A DNA stretch of 64,000 nt from JACDBZ01 sp036262075 (lineage in GTDB: Bacteria; Chloroflexota; Limnocylindria; QHBO01). The position numbers were made by a program, and so were the translations under genes. The notes under the pieces were generated by a model. It worked only from the letters and a program-made list of their open reading frames with translations. It was not told the origin of the DNA and searched no databases. Positions 40,513 to 49,021 of this stretch are shown piece by piece. Numbering within the stretch: the stretch's first letter is position 1; each line of letters starts with the position of its first letter. The stretch is from contig DATAJO010000016.1 in NCBI GenBank assembly GCA_036262075.1, positions 60,021 to 124,020 of the forward strand. The letters are read 5' to 3'.

Positions 40513-41001
40513 ATGGTGGTTCGGAGCATCCCGGCCCGTGGGACGAAGCGTCCCGCCCTCGACGACCTCGACAAGGCGATCATCAAGGCGCTTCAGCAGG
40601 ACGGGCGGCGGCCCTACGCGCAGATCGGCCGCGATCTTCACGTGCCGGAGGCCACGGTTCGCCAGCGGGCCGAGCGGCTGATCACGCGCGGCGTCGTCCA
40701 GGTCGTCGGCGTGACCGATCCGCTGGCCATGGGCTTCCAGCAGCCGGCCCTCATCGGCCTCAAGGTCGACCCCGGCAAGCTCGACCGCATCGCCGAGGAG
40801 ATCGCCGCGCTCGACGAGGTGACCTACGTCGTCATCACCGCCGGCCGCTACGACCTGTTCTGCGAGGTCGTGTGCGAGGACAACGATCACCTGCTGCGGG
40901 TGCTGACCGATCGGTTCGCCGGGATCGACGGGATTCGCTCGACGGAGACGCTCGTCGAGCTGCGGTTCGTCAAGGAGAGCTACCAGTGGGGGGCGCGTTG
41001 A
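40513..41001 (+). CDS. Lrp/AsnC family transcriptional regulator
   Basis: A 162-residue protein. After ~15 basic residues an AsnC-type HTH starts (LDDLDKAIIKALQQDGRRPY, then VPEATVRQRAERLI). A RAM ligand-binding domain (about 75-155, ALIGLKVDPGKLDRIAEEIA and VVITAGRYDLFCEVVCEDND) follows. These proteins sense amino acids as octamers. The aminotransferase gene 17 bp downstream is a likely target and operon partner. Confidence 0.9.
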   Translation: MVVRSIPARGTKRPALDDLDKAIIKALQQDGRRPYAQIGRDLHVPEATVRQRAERLITRGVVQVVGVTDPLAMGFQQPALIGLKVDPGKLDRIAEEIAALDEVTYVVITAGRYDLFCEVVCEDNDHLLRVLTDRFAGIDGIRSTETLVELRFVKESYQWGAR

Positions 41002-41017
41002 GGACGCCAGGAGGACG

Positions 41018-42466
41018 ATGGTGACGGTCACGGGTCGAGAGGTCAGCCGCGCGCGCATCGGCGAGATCGCCGCGCGCGAGGAGGAGGCGTATCGGCGTCG
41101 CTCACCGAAGAGCGCCGAGCTGTTCGCCCGCGCGCGACAGTCGCTGCCGCTCGGCGTGGCGAGCTCCTTCCAGGCCTACGACCCGTATCCGCTGTTCATG
41201 ACCGATGCCCGCGGCAGCCGCATCCGGGACGCCGATGGCAACGAGTACATCGACTTCGACATGGCGTTCGGCGTCCTCGCCGCCGGCCACTCGCACCCGA
41301 TCCTGGCCGAGGCCCTCCAGCATCGCGTTGCGAACGGCACCTGCTACACGTTCCCGGTCGAGGACGGCATCGCCCTGGCCGAGGAGATCAAGCGCCGATT
41401 CGACGCCGACCTCGTGCGCTTCAGCAACTCGGGCACCGAGGCCACGATGGACGCCATCCGCGTGGCCCGCGGCTACACCGGCCGCGAGAAGATCATCAAG
41501 TTCGAGGGCGGCTACCACGGCCACCACGACGACGTGCTCGTCAGCATCCAGCCGCCGCGTGACGCGATGGGCCCGGTCGAGTCGCCGAACACCGTGCCGG
41601 CCAGCGCCGGCATCCCGCACTCGCGGATCGCCGAGACGGTGATCGCCCCGTACAACGAGCCGGAGATGCTCGCCGGCATCCTGGAGGGGCATCGGGGCGA
41701 GATCGCCGCCATCCTGGTCGAGCCGGTGCAGTTCAATATCGGCGTCGTGCCGCCCAAGGCCGGCTACCTCGAGGCGCTGCGCCGCCTCGCCGACGAGCAC
41801 GGCGCGGTCCTCATCTTCGACGAGGTGAAGACCGGCGTCGTCCTCGCCTGGGGCGGGGCGTACGAGCACTTCGGCGTCAAGCCCGACCTGTTCTGCCTCG
41901 CCAAGTCCATCGGCGGCGGGATCCCGATCGGCGCCTTCGGCGGCCGCCGCGAGGTCATGGCCGCGATCGAGACGCTCGAGGGCACGCCCGCCTTCCGGGC
42001 CGATGCCGAGGGCATCGGCATCGATCGCTCGACCATCCCCGGCGGCGCGACCCGCGTCGCGCATCTCGGCACGTTCAACGGCAACCCGCTGTCGATGACC
42101 GCCGGGCTGACGACGCTGACGAAGATCCTCACGCCGGATGCCTATCCGCGGCTCCACGCGCTCGCCGATCGGCTCACCGCCGGCTGCCAGGCCACCCTCG
42201 ACGAGCACGGCCTGCCGGGCTACGCGATCAACGTCGGCCCGAAGGGCTGCGTGATGTTCACGCCCGGTCGGGTGACGAACTACCGCGACTTCATCGGCCT
42301 CGACGCGGAGCTGTGGGCGGCGAGCTTCTACTACCTCGCCAACCGCGGCATCCTCCTGCCGCCCGGCCCGGACGACCAGTGGACGCTGTCGGTCCAGCAC
42401 ACCGATGCGGACATCGACCGCTACCTCGAGGTCTTCGACGCCTTCGCCGCCGAGCTGACCGCCTGA
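41018..42466 (+). CDS. Class III aminotransferase, glutamate-1-semialdehyde aminomutase-like
   Basis: A 482-residue PLP enzyme. Conserved blocks are DADGNEYIDFDMAFGVLAAG, FSNSGTEATMDAIRVARG, FEGGYHGHHD, AILVEPVQFNIGVVPPK, IFDEVKTGVVLAWGG and the PLP-Lys in FCLAKSIGGGIPIGAFGG. It resembles HemL (GSAM), but FDEVKTG and AKSIGGGIP differ from the HemL consensus (FDEVMTGFR, GKVIGGG). The Lrp gene in front also suggests an amino-acid aminotransferase rather than heme synthesis. ATG 41018 has AGGAGG just upstream. Substrate unassigned. Confidence 0.8.
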   Translation: MVTVTGREVSRARIGEIAAREEEAYRRRSPKSAELFARARQSLPLGVASSFQAYDPYPLFMTDARGSRIRDADGNEYIDFDMAFGVLAAGHSHPILAEALQHRVANGTCYTFPVEDGIALAEEIKRRFDADLVRFSNSGTEATMDAIRVARGYTGREKIIKFEGGYHGHHDDVLVSIQPPRDAMGPVESPNTVPASAGIPHSRIAETVIAPYNEPEMLAGILEGHRGEIAAILVEPVQFNIGVVPPKAGYLEALRRLADEHGAVLIFDEVKTGVVLAWGGAYEHFGVKPDLFCLAKSIGGGIPIGAFGGRREVMAAIETLEGTPAFRADAEGIGIDRSTIPGGATRVAHLGTFNGNPLSMTAGLTTLTKILTPDAYPRLHALADRLTAGCQATLDEHGLPGYAINVGPKGCVMFTPGRVTNYRDFIGLDAELWAASFYYLANRGILLPPGPDDQWTLSVQHTDADIDRYLEVFDAFAAELTA

Positions 42467-42483
42467 CCGTCGGGCGCGGCGTG

Positions 42484-42588
42484 CGCGAACCGGGGCCGTT
42501 GGGGCGCGAACCGGGGCCGTTGGGGCGCGAACCCGGGCCGTTGAGGCGCGAACCCGGGCCGTTGAGGCGCGAACCGGGGCCGTTGGGG
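42484..42588. repeat. 21-bp tandem minisatellite, five copies
   Basis: Five head-to-tail copies of CGCGAACCGGGGCCGTTGGGG, with two copies differing at a few positions (ACCCGGGCCGTTGAGG). The array runs from just after the aminotransferase stop to the beginning of array A2, and its GCGAACC unit start continues into the first A2 element. Confidence 0.9.
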
Positions 42589-42602
42589 CCGCGAACCGTC
42601 CA

Positions 42603-42834
42603 AATTCCCACCAGGTGGTCGTTACGGGCGCCGAGGGCGCCTGAACGGTCTACCGAGCGCCCTGGTGCTCACCTGGCGGGAATTTGGCCGCTTCGCGAGG
42701 CTGCGGTCCGATTAGTGCTCACCTGGAGGGAATTCGGCCCAGTCGCGAGCACCGCAGCCGCGTAACGCTCACCTGGAGGGAATTCGGCCCAGTCGCGAGC
42801 ACCGCAGCCACGTAACGCTCACCCGCGGGCATTC
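42603..42834. repeat. Intergenic array A2: five 18-bp motifs, one direct and four inverted
   Basis: AATTCCCACCAGGTGGTC is centred near 42611. The inverted form GCTCACCTGGNGGGAATT is centred near 42675, 42725, 42775 and (degenerate) 42825. The steps are 64, 50, 50 and 50 bp. The motif is the same family as the array at 21.3 kb. Two consecutive 50-bp units (42717-42816) are nearly identical. Confidence 0.9.
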
Positions 42835-42895
42835 GGCCCACCTCGCGCTCCTCACGAGCCGGGGATGGAGCCGAGGGCGTATCGTTGACCGAACA

Positions 42896-42947
42896 ACGAA
42901 ACGCGAACACGAAACGCGAACACGAAACGCGAACGCGAAACGCGACA
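42896..42947. repeat. 13-bp tandem repeat in the leader of the Rieske gene
   Basis: Four copies of ACGAAACGCGAAC (the last one degenerate) lie 31 bp before the ATG at 42979. They form an unusually A-rich stretch in this genome. A TATCGT hexamer at 42880-42885 could be a -10, in which case the repeat is transcribed in the 5' leader. Confidence 0.8.
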
Positions 42948-42978
42948 GACGAAGAAGGAAAGCAGGGGAGTCGACGGG

Positions 42979-43848
42979 ATGCTCGAGCGCACGGCGCGCC
43001 CACTCCGGGGGTTCGGCAACGGTCTCGCCAGGGTCCTGAAGGCGTTCTATCGCGCCCTCGGGACGCCGGGGCGCTACCTCCAGGACTTCCTCAACGGCGT
43101 GTGGCTGGGGCACTCGCTGCACGCGGTGCTCGTCGACGTCATCATCGGCGCGGCCACCGCGGCGCTCCTGCTCGACATCCTGCGCGTCGTCTTCGGGGTC
43201 GACGGCCTCGAGACCGCGACGACCTGGGTCGTCGGGCTGGCGTGGATGTCGGGGGTCGGCTCGATCGTCAGCGGCCTGACCGACTTCAAGGACACGTCGC
43301 CGGACAGCACGACCCGCGACGTGACGGTGCTCCATGGGCTCATCAACTTCGTCGGCCTCGGGTTCTTCACGGCGTCGCTCATCACGCGCCTGAACGGCGC
43401 CCACGACCTCGGGTTCTGGCTGCTCCTCATCGGCTACCTCGTCATCAGCGTCGGCTCGTACATCGGCGGCCACGTCGTCTACAAGTTCGGCTACTCGGTG
43501 AACGTCAACGCCTTCAGCCGCGGCAAGCGCGCGAAGGAGTTCACCCCGCTGATGTCGGCCGATGAGCTGCCCGAGGCGACGCCGACGAAGGCGCTGTTCG
43601 GCTCGACCGCCGTCCTGCTCGTGCGCCGCGGCGACGTCGTCCACGCCCTGAAGGACACCTGCTCGCACGCGGGCGGCCCGCTGTCGGAGGGCAAGCTCGG
43701 CGATGGCACGATCGAGTGCCCGTGGCACGCATCGGTCTTCCGGCTGGCGGACGGCAAGGTGGTCCACGGCCCGGCGACGACGCGCCAGGTGCGGTATCGG
43801 GCGCGGATCCAGTCCGGCCAGGTCGAGATCCAGGGACCCGAGGCCTAG
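42979..43848 (+). CDS. DUF2231 membrane domain fused to a Rieske [2Fe-2S] domain
   Basis: A 289-residue protein. Residues ~40-175 form a four-helix DUF2231-like membrane domain (WLGHSLHAVLVDVIIGAATA, SIVSGLTDF). Residues ~190-285 form a Rieske ferredoxin with cluster ligands in CSHAGGPLSEG (C-x-H) and CPWHASVF (C-x2-H). Rieske domains carry a [2Fe-2S] cluster for electron transfer. The fusion suggests a membrane-anchored electron carrier facing the cytosol. The partner is unknown; the acyl-CoA dehydrogenase/ETF genes follow 600 bp on. Confidence 0.85.
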   Translation: MLERTARPLRGFGNGLARVLKAFYRALGTPGRYLQDFLNGVWLGHSLHAVLVDVIIGAATAALLLDILRVVFGVDGLETATTWVVGLAWMSGVGSIVSGLTDFKDTSPDSTTRDVTVLHGLINFVGLGFFTASLITRLNGAHDLGFWLLLIGYLVISVGSYIGGHVVYKFGYSVNVNAFSRGKRAKEFTPLMSADELPEATPTKALFGSTAVLLVRRGDVVHALKDTCSHAGGPLSEGKLGDGTIECPWHASVFRLADGKVVHGPATTRQVRYRARIQSGQVEIQGPEA

Positions 43849-43911
43849 CGTTCGCTCGGTAGACTGCGTTCGCGGCGCCAGCCGCAGCACGAATACGGAG
43901 GAATCAGCTGC

Positions 43912-44328
43912 ATGTTCCGCATCCGCCGATTCGGCGTCGTGCGCACCGCGACCTTGGCGGCCGTCCTGTACGCGCTCATCACGCTGTTCATCGTCGTGCC
44001 CTTCGGGCTGATCATCATGGCCGCGGGACCGACGCAGTTCACCGACTCGCTCGGCCGGACGACGTTCATCGAGTTCTCGCCGATCTTCTTCATCCTCCTG
44101 CCGCTGATCTACGCCGTCCTGGGCTGGATCTTCACCGCGCTCTTCTGCCTCGTCTACAACCTCGCCGCGGGGATCACCGGTGGCGTCGAGATCACGCTCG
44201 TCGCCCAGGGCGGCACGCCGACCCCGACGTCGTACCAGGCGCCGATCGCTCCGCAGGTCCCGCCCCAGGCGCCCCCGCCGCCCCAGGCGCCGCCCGCTCC
44301 CTGGTCCGACGCACCGCCCCAATCCTGA
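43912..44328 (+). CDS. DUF3566-like two-helix membrane protein
   Basis: A 138-residue protein. It has two long transmembrane helices (about 14-38 and 58-88), the second ending in CLVYNLAAGITGGVEITL, similar to the NxLxxLYNLVAxxxGG ending of DUF3566. A disordered Pro/Ala-rich tail (QVPPQAPPPPQAPPAP) follows. GGAGGA lies 9 nt before ATG 43912, and TAGACT at 43860-43865 is a likely -10 giving a ~40-nt leader. Function unknown. Confidence 0.75.
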   Translation: MFRIRRFGVVRTATLAAVLYALITLFIVVPFGLIIMAAGPTQFTDSLGRTTFIEFSPIFFILLPLIYAVLGWIFTALFCLVYNLAAGITGGVEITLVAQGGTPTPTSYQAPIAPQVPPQAPPPPQAPPAPWSDAPPQS

Positions 44329-44384
44329 GGCGACGCTCCGCCGGAGCGCTCAGCGCCGTGCCGGCCCGGGAACCGGCCATGGGC

Positions 44385-44420
44385 TAGACTCTGGGCGCCC
44401 CGATTCCAGCCCGCGAGGAG
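44385..44420 (+). promoter_or_regulatory. Probable promoter and ribosome-binding site of the acyl-CoA dehydrogenase/etfBA operon
   Basis: TAGACT at 44385-44390 is a likely -10 and GAGGAG at 44415-44420 a Shine-Dalgarno 9 nt before the GTG start at 44430. This gives a conventional short leader. Confidence 0.5.
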
Positions 44421-44429
44421 TGGTCCCGC

Positions 44430-45596
44430 GTGACGTATCTGCCCACGCCCGAGCACGATGAGCTGCGTGCCGTCGTGCGCGAGCTCGCCGAAGAGCGGAT
44501 CGCGCCGCGCGCGGCGGAGATCGACGCGAACGCGGAGTTCCCGTGGGACCTGAAGGAGCTGCTCGCCCAGCAGGACCTGCTCGGCACGTGCTTCGAGGAG
44601 CGCCACGGCGGGACGGCGCTCGACACCGTGGCGCAGTCGATCCTCGTCGAGGAGATCGCCCGTGCGGACGCGACGACGAGCCTCATCCCGATCGTCCAGA
44701 AGCTCGGGGCATTGCCGATCCTCCTCGCCGGCACCGACGAGCAGAAGGACCGATACCTCCCGCGGCTCGCCTCCGGGGAGTGGCTCGCCGCCTTCGCCCT
44801 GACCGAGGCCGCGGCCGGCAGCGACGTGGCCTCCAACCGGATGCGCGCCCGACGCGAGGGTGACGCGTACGTCCTCGACGGCTCGAAGCGGTTCATCACC
44901 CACGGCTCGATCGCCAACGTCCTGACCGTGTTCGCGCTGACGGATCCGGAGCAGGGCGGCCGGAAGGGGATGAGCGCCTTCATCGTCGAGACCGATGTGC
45001 CCGGCTTCGCCGCTCCGCGCGTCGAGCACAAGATGGGGATCCGTGGCTCGCCGACCGCCGAGCTGACGTTCGACGCCGTGCGGGTCCCGGCAGCGAATCG
45101 GCTCGGCGAGGAGGGGGAGGGCTTCAAGATCGCCATGGAAACCCTCGACCGTTCCCGCCTGGGGATCGCGGCCCAGGCGGTCGGCATCGCCCAGGGCGCG
45201 CTCGACGCGGCGATCGCGTACGCGGCCGATCGGCGCCAGTTCGGCCAGCGGGTCGTCGACTTCCAGGGCATCCAGTGGATGCTGGCCGACATGGCCTCGC
45301 AGACCGAGGCGGCGCGGCAGCTCACCTACGCCGCAGCGGCGCGGGTCGACGCGAACGACCCGAACCTGCCGTACTGGACCTCGAGCGCGAAGCTCGTCGC
45401 CGGCGACACGGCGATGAGGGTCACCACCGATGCCGTCCAGATCCTGGGCGGCTATGGCTATATCACCGAGTACCCCGTGGAGCGCATGATGCGCGATGCG
45501 AAGATCACGCAGCTCTACGAGGGAACCCAGCAGATCCAGCGCCTCATCGTCGCGCGCCAGGTCCTCAAGCGGGCCGGCGTGAGCGATCGGGGCTGA
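44430..45596 (+). CDS. Acyl-CoA dehydrogenase
   Basis: A 388-residue FAD enzyme of the short/medium-chain ACAD type. The N-terminal helical domain precedes FALTEAAAGSDVASNRMRA (FAD-binding beta domain) and KRFITHGSIANVLTVFALT. The C-terminal helical domain carries YAADRRQFGQRVVDFQGIQ and the catalytic-Glu region TQLYEGTQQIQRLIVARQVL. It oxidises acyl-CoA to enoyl-CoA and passes electrons to ETF, which is encoded by the next two genes. The chain-length specificity cannot be read from the sequence. Confidence 0.93.
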   Translation: MTYLPTPEHDELRAVVRELAEERIAPRAAEIDANAEFPWDLKELLAQQDLLGTCFEERHGGTALDTVAQSILVEEIARADATTSLIPIVQKLGALPILLAGTDEQKDRYLPRLASGEWLAAFALTEAAAGSDVASNRMRARREGDAYVLDGSKRFITHGSIANVLTVFALTDPEQGGRKGMSAFIVETDVPGFAAPRVEHKMGIRGSPTAELTFDAVRVPAANRLGEEGEGFKIAMETLDRSRLGIAAQAVGIAQGALDAAIAYAADRRQFGQRVVDFQGIQWMLADMASQTEAARQLTYAAAARVDANDPNLPYWTSSAKLVAGDTAMRVTTDAVQILGGYGYITEYPVERMMRDAKITQLYEGTQQIQRLIVARQVLKRAGVSDRG

Positions 45597-45626
45597 GCGA
45601 GTCAGCAGGAGCAGAGCACGCGGATC

Positions 45627-46409
45627 GTGAAGATCGTCGTCACTATCAAGCAGGTCCCGGCCACCGGCGCCGACAAGCGCTATACCGATGACCTGCGCCT
45701 CGACCGAGCCAGTGCCGAGGCCATCATCAACCCCCTCGACGAGTACGCCATCGAGCAGGCGCTGCGCCTGGCCGATGCGGGTGCCGCCGACTCCGTCACG
45801 TACCTGTCGATGGGCCCCGACCAGGCGGCTGAGGCCCTCCGTCGTGCGCTGGCCATGGGCGGCGACGACGCGGTGCTCGTTACCGATCCGGCCCTCGCCG
45901 GCGCCGACGAATGGGCGACGGCCAAGGTCCTCGCCGCGGCGCTCGACAGGCTCGCGCCCGACGTCGCGCTCATGGGCATGGCCTCGGACGACGCGCGAGG
46001 CTCCCTCGTCCCCGGTGCCGTGGCCGCCATCCGCAACGTGCCGCTCCTCTCGTACGGGGCCGAGCTGGCGCTGGCCGATGGCAAGGCCCGCATCCGTCGC
46101 CTGTCGGCCGCTGGCTACGACTGGATCGAGGCGCCACTCCCCGTCGTCGCGAGCGTCACCGACCAGGTCGGCGAGCCCCGCTACGCGAGCCTCAAGGGCA
46201 TCATGGCCGCCAAGCGCAAGCCGATGGAGACGTTGTCGCTGGCCGATCTCGGCCTCTCGGCCGACGCCCTGCGCGGCGGCGCGCTGACCCGCGTCACCGA
46301 GGCGCGGCCGCCCGAGGCGAAGCCGCCGACCGAGCGCATCGAGAACCTCCCACCCGCCGAGGCGGCCGCGAAGATCGCGGACTGGCTCGCCGCACGAAAG
46401 CTGATCTGA
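45627..46409 (+). CDS. etfB: Electron transfer flavoprotein subunit beta
   Basis: A 260-residue subunit beginning VKIVVTIKQVPATGADKRYT, with LDEYAIEQALRLADAG, YLSMGPDQAAEALRRALAMG (AMP-binding region) and LPVVASVTDQVGEPRYASLKGIMAAKRKP. It binds AMP and shapes the dehydrogenase-recognition loop. GTG 45627 is used, 30 bp after the dehydrogenase stop. etfA follows after 5 bp. Confidence 0.94.
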   Translation: MKIVVTIKQVPATGADKRYTDDLRLDRASAEAIINPLDEYAIEQALRLADAGAADSVTYLSMGPDQAAEALRRALAMGGDDAVLVTDPALAGADEWATAKVLAAALDRLAPDVALMGMASDDARGSLVPGAVAAIRNVPLLSYGAELALADGKARIRRLSAAGYDWIEAPLPVVASVTDQVGEPRYASLKGIMAAKRKPMETLSLADLGLSADALRGGALTRVTEARPPEAKPPTERIENLPPAEAAAKIADWLAARKLI

Positions 46410-46414
46410 GACCG

Positions 46415-47395
46415 ATGAGCAACGACATCCTCTTCCTCGCCGAGTTCAGCGGCGGTGCGCCGGCCCGATCGGCCCTCGAGCTCGCCACCGGCGCGGCCGA
46501 GCTGGCTGCCGCCTCCGGCGGTTCGGCGGTGGCCATCGCGTACGGATCCGGTGCGGCGGCCGGCGCCGCCGGCCTCGGCGCCGCCGGCGCGACCCGCGCC
46601 ATCGTCCTCGGCGACGAGGACCGCCCGGCCATCACCTACGCCCCGGCCGTCGTGGCCGCCGCGCGCGACGCCGGCCTCGCGCTCCTCGCCCCGGCCACGC
46701 CGAACGGCCGCGACATCGCCGCCGCGGTCGTCGGCAGCCTCGACGTCCCGGCCTTCGGCCCGGTGCGCGCCGTGCGCGCCGTCGACGGCACGATCGAGGC
46801 GGAGCAGGCGACGCTCCAGGGATCGGTCATCACCATCTCGCGTCCCGCCGACGGCGCGCCCACACCGTCGGTCGTGCTCGTCCTGGCCAACACGTTCACG
46901 CCCGCCGAGGGCGGCAGCGGCAGCGCCGAGGTCGTCCAGGCGCCGGAGGCGGGGGAGTCGGCGCTGGCGAAGGCGACGGTCGCCGAGTCGCACGAGGCCG
47001 AGGCCAAGGTCATCAACCTCGAGGAGGCGACGGTCATCGTGGCCGGCGGTCGCGGGGTCGGCAGCGAGGAGGGCTTCGGCCCGCTGCGCGACCTCGCCGC
47101 CGCCCTCGGCGGCGCGGTCGGTGCGTCGCGCGCGGCCGCCGACGCCGGCTGGATCCCGTACCAGCTCCAAATTGGCCAGACGGGCAAGGTCGTGAAGCCC
47201 TCGCTCTACATCGGTGCCGGCATCAGCGGCGCGATCCAGCATCGGGTCGGCATGCAGACGGCCGAGCACGTGGTCGCCATCAACCGGGATCCGGATGCGC
47301 CCATCGGCGAGTTCGCCGACCTGTTCGTGGTGGGTGACCTGTTCCAGATCGTACCGGCGCTGACCGACGAAATTCGCCGTCGGAAGGGCGGCTGA
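46415..47395 (+). CDS. etfA: Electron transfer flavoprotein subunit alpha
   Basis: A 326-residue FAD-binding subunit. The C-terminal FAD domain shows VIVAGGRGVGSEEGFG, SRAAADAGWIPYQLQIGQTG, VKPSLYIGAGISGAIQHRVG and VAINRDPDAPIGEFADLFVV. The N-terminal domain is Ala/Gly-rich. It accepts electrons from the acyl-CoA dehydrogenase and would donate them to the EtfD-like protein encoded at 38.2 kb. The start ATG 46415 is 5 bp after etfB. Confidence 0.95.
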   Translation: MSNDILFLAEFSGGAPARSALELATGAAELAAASGGSAVAIAYGSGAAAGAAGLGAAGATRAIVLGDEDRPAITYAPAVVAAARDAGLALLAPATPNGRDIAAAVVGSLDVPAFGPVRAVRAVDGTIEAEQATLQGSVITISRPADGAPTPSVVLVLANTFTPAEGGSGSAEVVQAPEAGESALAKATVAESHEAEAKVINLEEATVIVAGGRGVGSEEGFGPLRDLAAALGGAVGASRAAADAGWIPYQLQIGQTGKVVKPSLYIGAGISGAIQHRVGMQTAEHVVAINRDPDAPIGEFADLFVVGDLFQIVPALTDEIRRRKGG

Positions 47396-47417
47396 CGTCG
47401 GGTATCGTGGAGGGAGC

Positions 47418-47939
47418 ATGATGCGCGGACTGTTCGGCGGCGGGCGACGCGGCGGCTTCGGCCAGGGCCGTGAGCTCGCGGCGTACCGCAGCGACCTGGC
47501 GGAGCGGACGAAGCGGATCGACGCGCGCCTCGCGGACGTCGCCGACGACATCGACGCGCTGCGCCGTCGCGCGCTCGACCCGGACGAGGCCATCGTGCGC
47601 CTCACCGCGCACGAGGAGGCGCTCGACACCGAGTCGGACGGCATCATCGAGATGCTCGCGCCCGAGGAGCTCCACGGCCTCCACATGGAGTACGAGGCCA
47701 ATCTCGAGCGCGCGATCCGCGGCATCGTGACCGTCGAGCGCGGCTGCGGGATCACCCGCATGCGGCATCGGCCGCCCGACGACGAGGAGCCGCTGACGTA
47801 CTACAAGCGCGGCTACGCCAACGTCACCCACGCGCGGCTGCGCATGGCGGAGATCGTCGAGGTCCTCACCACGTGGGAGCCCGGCATGCCCGCCGACGCG
47901 AGCGTCACGACCCGGCTGGAGCGTCAGAAGAACGCGTGA
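47418..47939 (+). CDS. Hypothetical protein with helical core
   Basis: A 173-residue protein of unknown family. A Gly/Arg-rich N-terminus (MRGLFGGGRRGGFGQG) precedes a predicted helical hairpin (AAYRSDLAERTKRIDARLAD to EEALDTESDGI) and a C-terminal part with YYKRGYANVTHARLRMAEI. GGAGGGA lies directly before ATG 47418. It sits between etfA and the LigD-type polymerase and is 19 bp from the latter, so it may function with it. Confidence 0.6.
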   Translation: MMRGLFGGGRRGGFGQGRELAAYRSDLAERTKRIDARLADVADDIDALRRRALDPDEAIVRLTAHEEALDTESDGIIEMLAPEELHGLHMEYEANLERAIRGIVTVERGCGITRMRHRPPDDEEPLTYYKRGYANVTHARLRMAEIVEVLTTWEPGMPADASVTTRLERQKNA

Positions 47940-47958
47940 TTCCGCGGCCGAGCCCGGG

Positions 47959-48927
47959 ATGAGCGCCGCATCGGCGTCCGAGTCGCGGGACGGCGTCGAA
48001 TTCACGAACCTCGACCAGCCACTCTTCGACGGCGCCGATGCGACCAAGCGCGACCTCGTCGACTACCTCGACGCCATCGCCGATCGCATCCTGCCCGGCC
48101 TCGTCGATCGGCCCCTGTCGGTCATCCGCGTCCATCGCGGGCAGGACGCGTTCATGCAGAAGAACCTGCCGCGCTACACGCCCGACTGGGTGGAGCGGAT
48201 GCGGCTGTGGTCCGAGAGCTCGCACCGCGACGTCGACTACGCGTTGTGCAACGACCGGCGCACGCTGCTGTGGTTCGCGAACCAGCGGGCGGTCGAGTAC
48301 CACCCGACGCTCGTCACCGCCTCTCGCCCCGACCGGGCGACGCATCTCGTCCTCGACATCGATCCGCCCGAGGGCGCCGGGTTCGCGGCGGCCGCCGCGG
48401 CCGCGCAGCTCGTGCATCGGGCGCTCGACGATCTCGGCCTCGCCGGAGCGGTGAAGACGTCCGGCTCGAAGGGCGTCCACGTCTTCGTGCCGATCACCGA
48501 CGACGTTGGCCTGGACGAGGCGGCCGGTGCGACGCGCGCCATCGCCGAGCGGGCGGCCGCGCTCGACCCGACGATCGCCACGACCGAGTTCATGAAGGAG
48601 AACCGCGGCGGCCGCGTGTTCGTCGACGCCACCCGCGTCGGCGGCGCAACCGTGGTGGCCGCCTACAGCCCGCGCGTGCGCCCCGGTGCGCCCGTCTCGT
48701 TCCCGGTTCCCTGGACGGACCTCGAGCGGGTGAATCCGCGGGACTTCACCATCCACACCGCGGTGGAGTTGCTCGGCCGGTCCGACCCCTGGACCGATGC
48801 GATGCCCGCCCCGCAGTCGCTGCCCGCCGAGCTCATCGAGGAGGGGCGCGCCATCCCGACGGCCCGCGTGCAGGCCATGCACGAGGGCAAGCGCCGGGCT
48901 CGCGAGCGTCGACGGTCGGGTGGCTGA
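47959..48927 (+). CDS. LigD-type primase-polymerase (PolDom) protein
   Basis: A 322-residue stand-alone archaeo-eukaryotic primase-like polymerase domain, as in the NHEJ protein LigD. Metal-binding Asp pair in HLVLDIDPPEGAGF, the nucleotide-binding SGSKGVHVFVP, the third catalytic Asp in GGRVFVDATR, and the LPRYTPDWVERM/NQRAVEYHPTL blocks typical of PolDom. It would fill gaps or add ribonucleotides during end joining. No ATP-dependent ligase or Ku gene is in the window. The C-terminus is a short basic tail (EGKRRARERRRSGG). Confidence 0.9.
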   Translation: MSAASASESRDGVEFTNLDQPLFDGADATKRDLVDYLDAIADRILPGLVDRPLSVIRVHRGQDAFMQKNLPRYTPDWVERMRLWSESSHRDVDYALCNDRRTLLWFANQRAVEYHPTLVTASRPDRATHLVLDIDPPEGAGFAAAAAAAQLVHRALDDLGLAGAVKTSGSKGVHVFVPITDDVGLDEAAGATRAIAERAAALDPTIATTEFMKENRGGRVFVDATRVGGATVVAAYSPRVRPGAPVSFPVPWTDLERVNPRDFTIHTAVELLGRSDPWTDAMPAPQSLPAELIEEGRAIPTARVQAMHEGKRRARERRRSGG

Positions 48928-49021
48928 GCCGCGGCCGGCCCGTGGGCGCTCCGCAGATTTGACATCCGCCCGCGGGATTGGCGCGAAATCGCCGCGTGGA
49001 TCGGCCTTTGCGTGCATTCCT

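Noticed and set aside
42291..42611. Reverse-strand frame encoding RLNGPGSRPNGPGSR-type peptide repeats
   Set aside because: This is the 21-bp minisatellite read as protein; it has no start signals and overlaps the aminotransferase gene.
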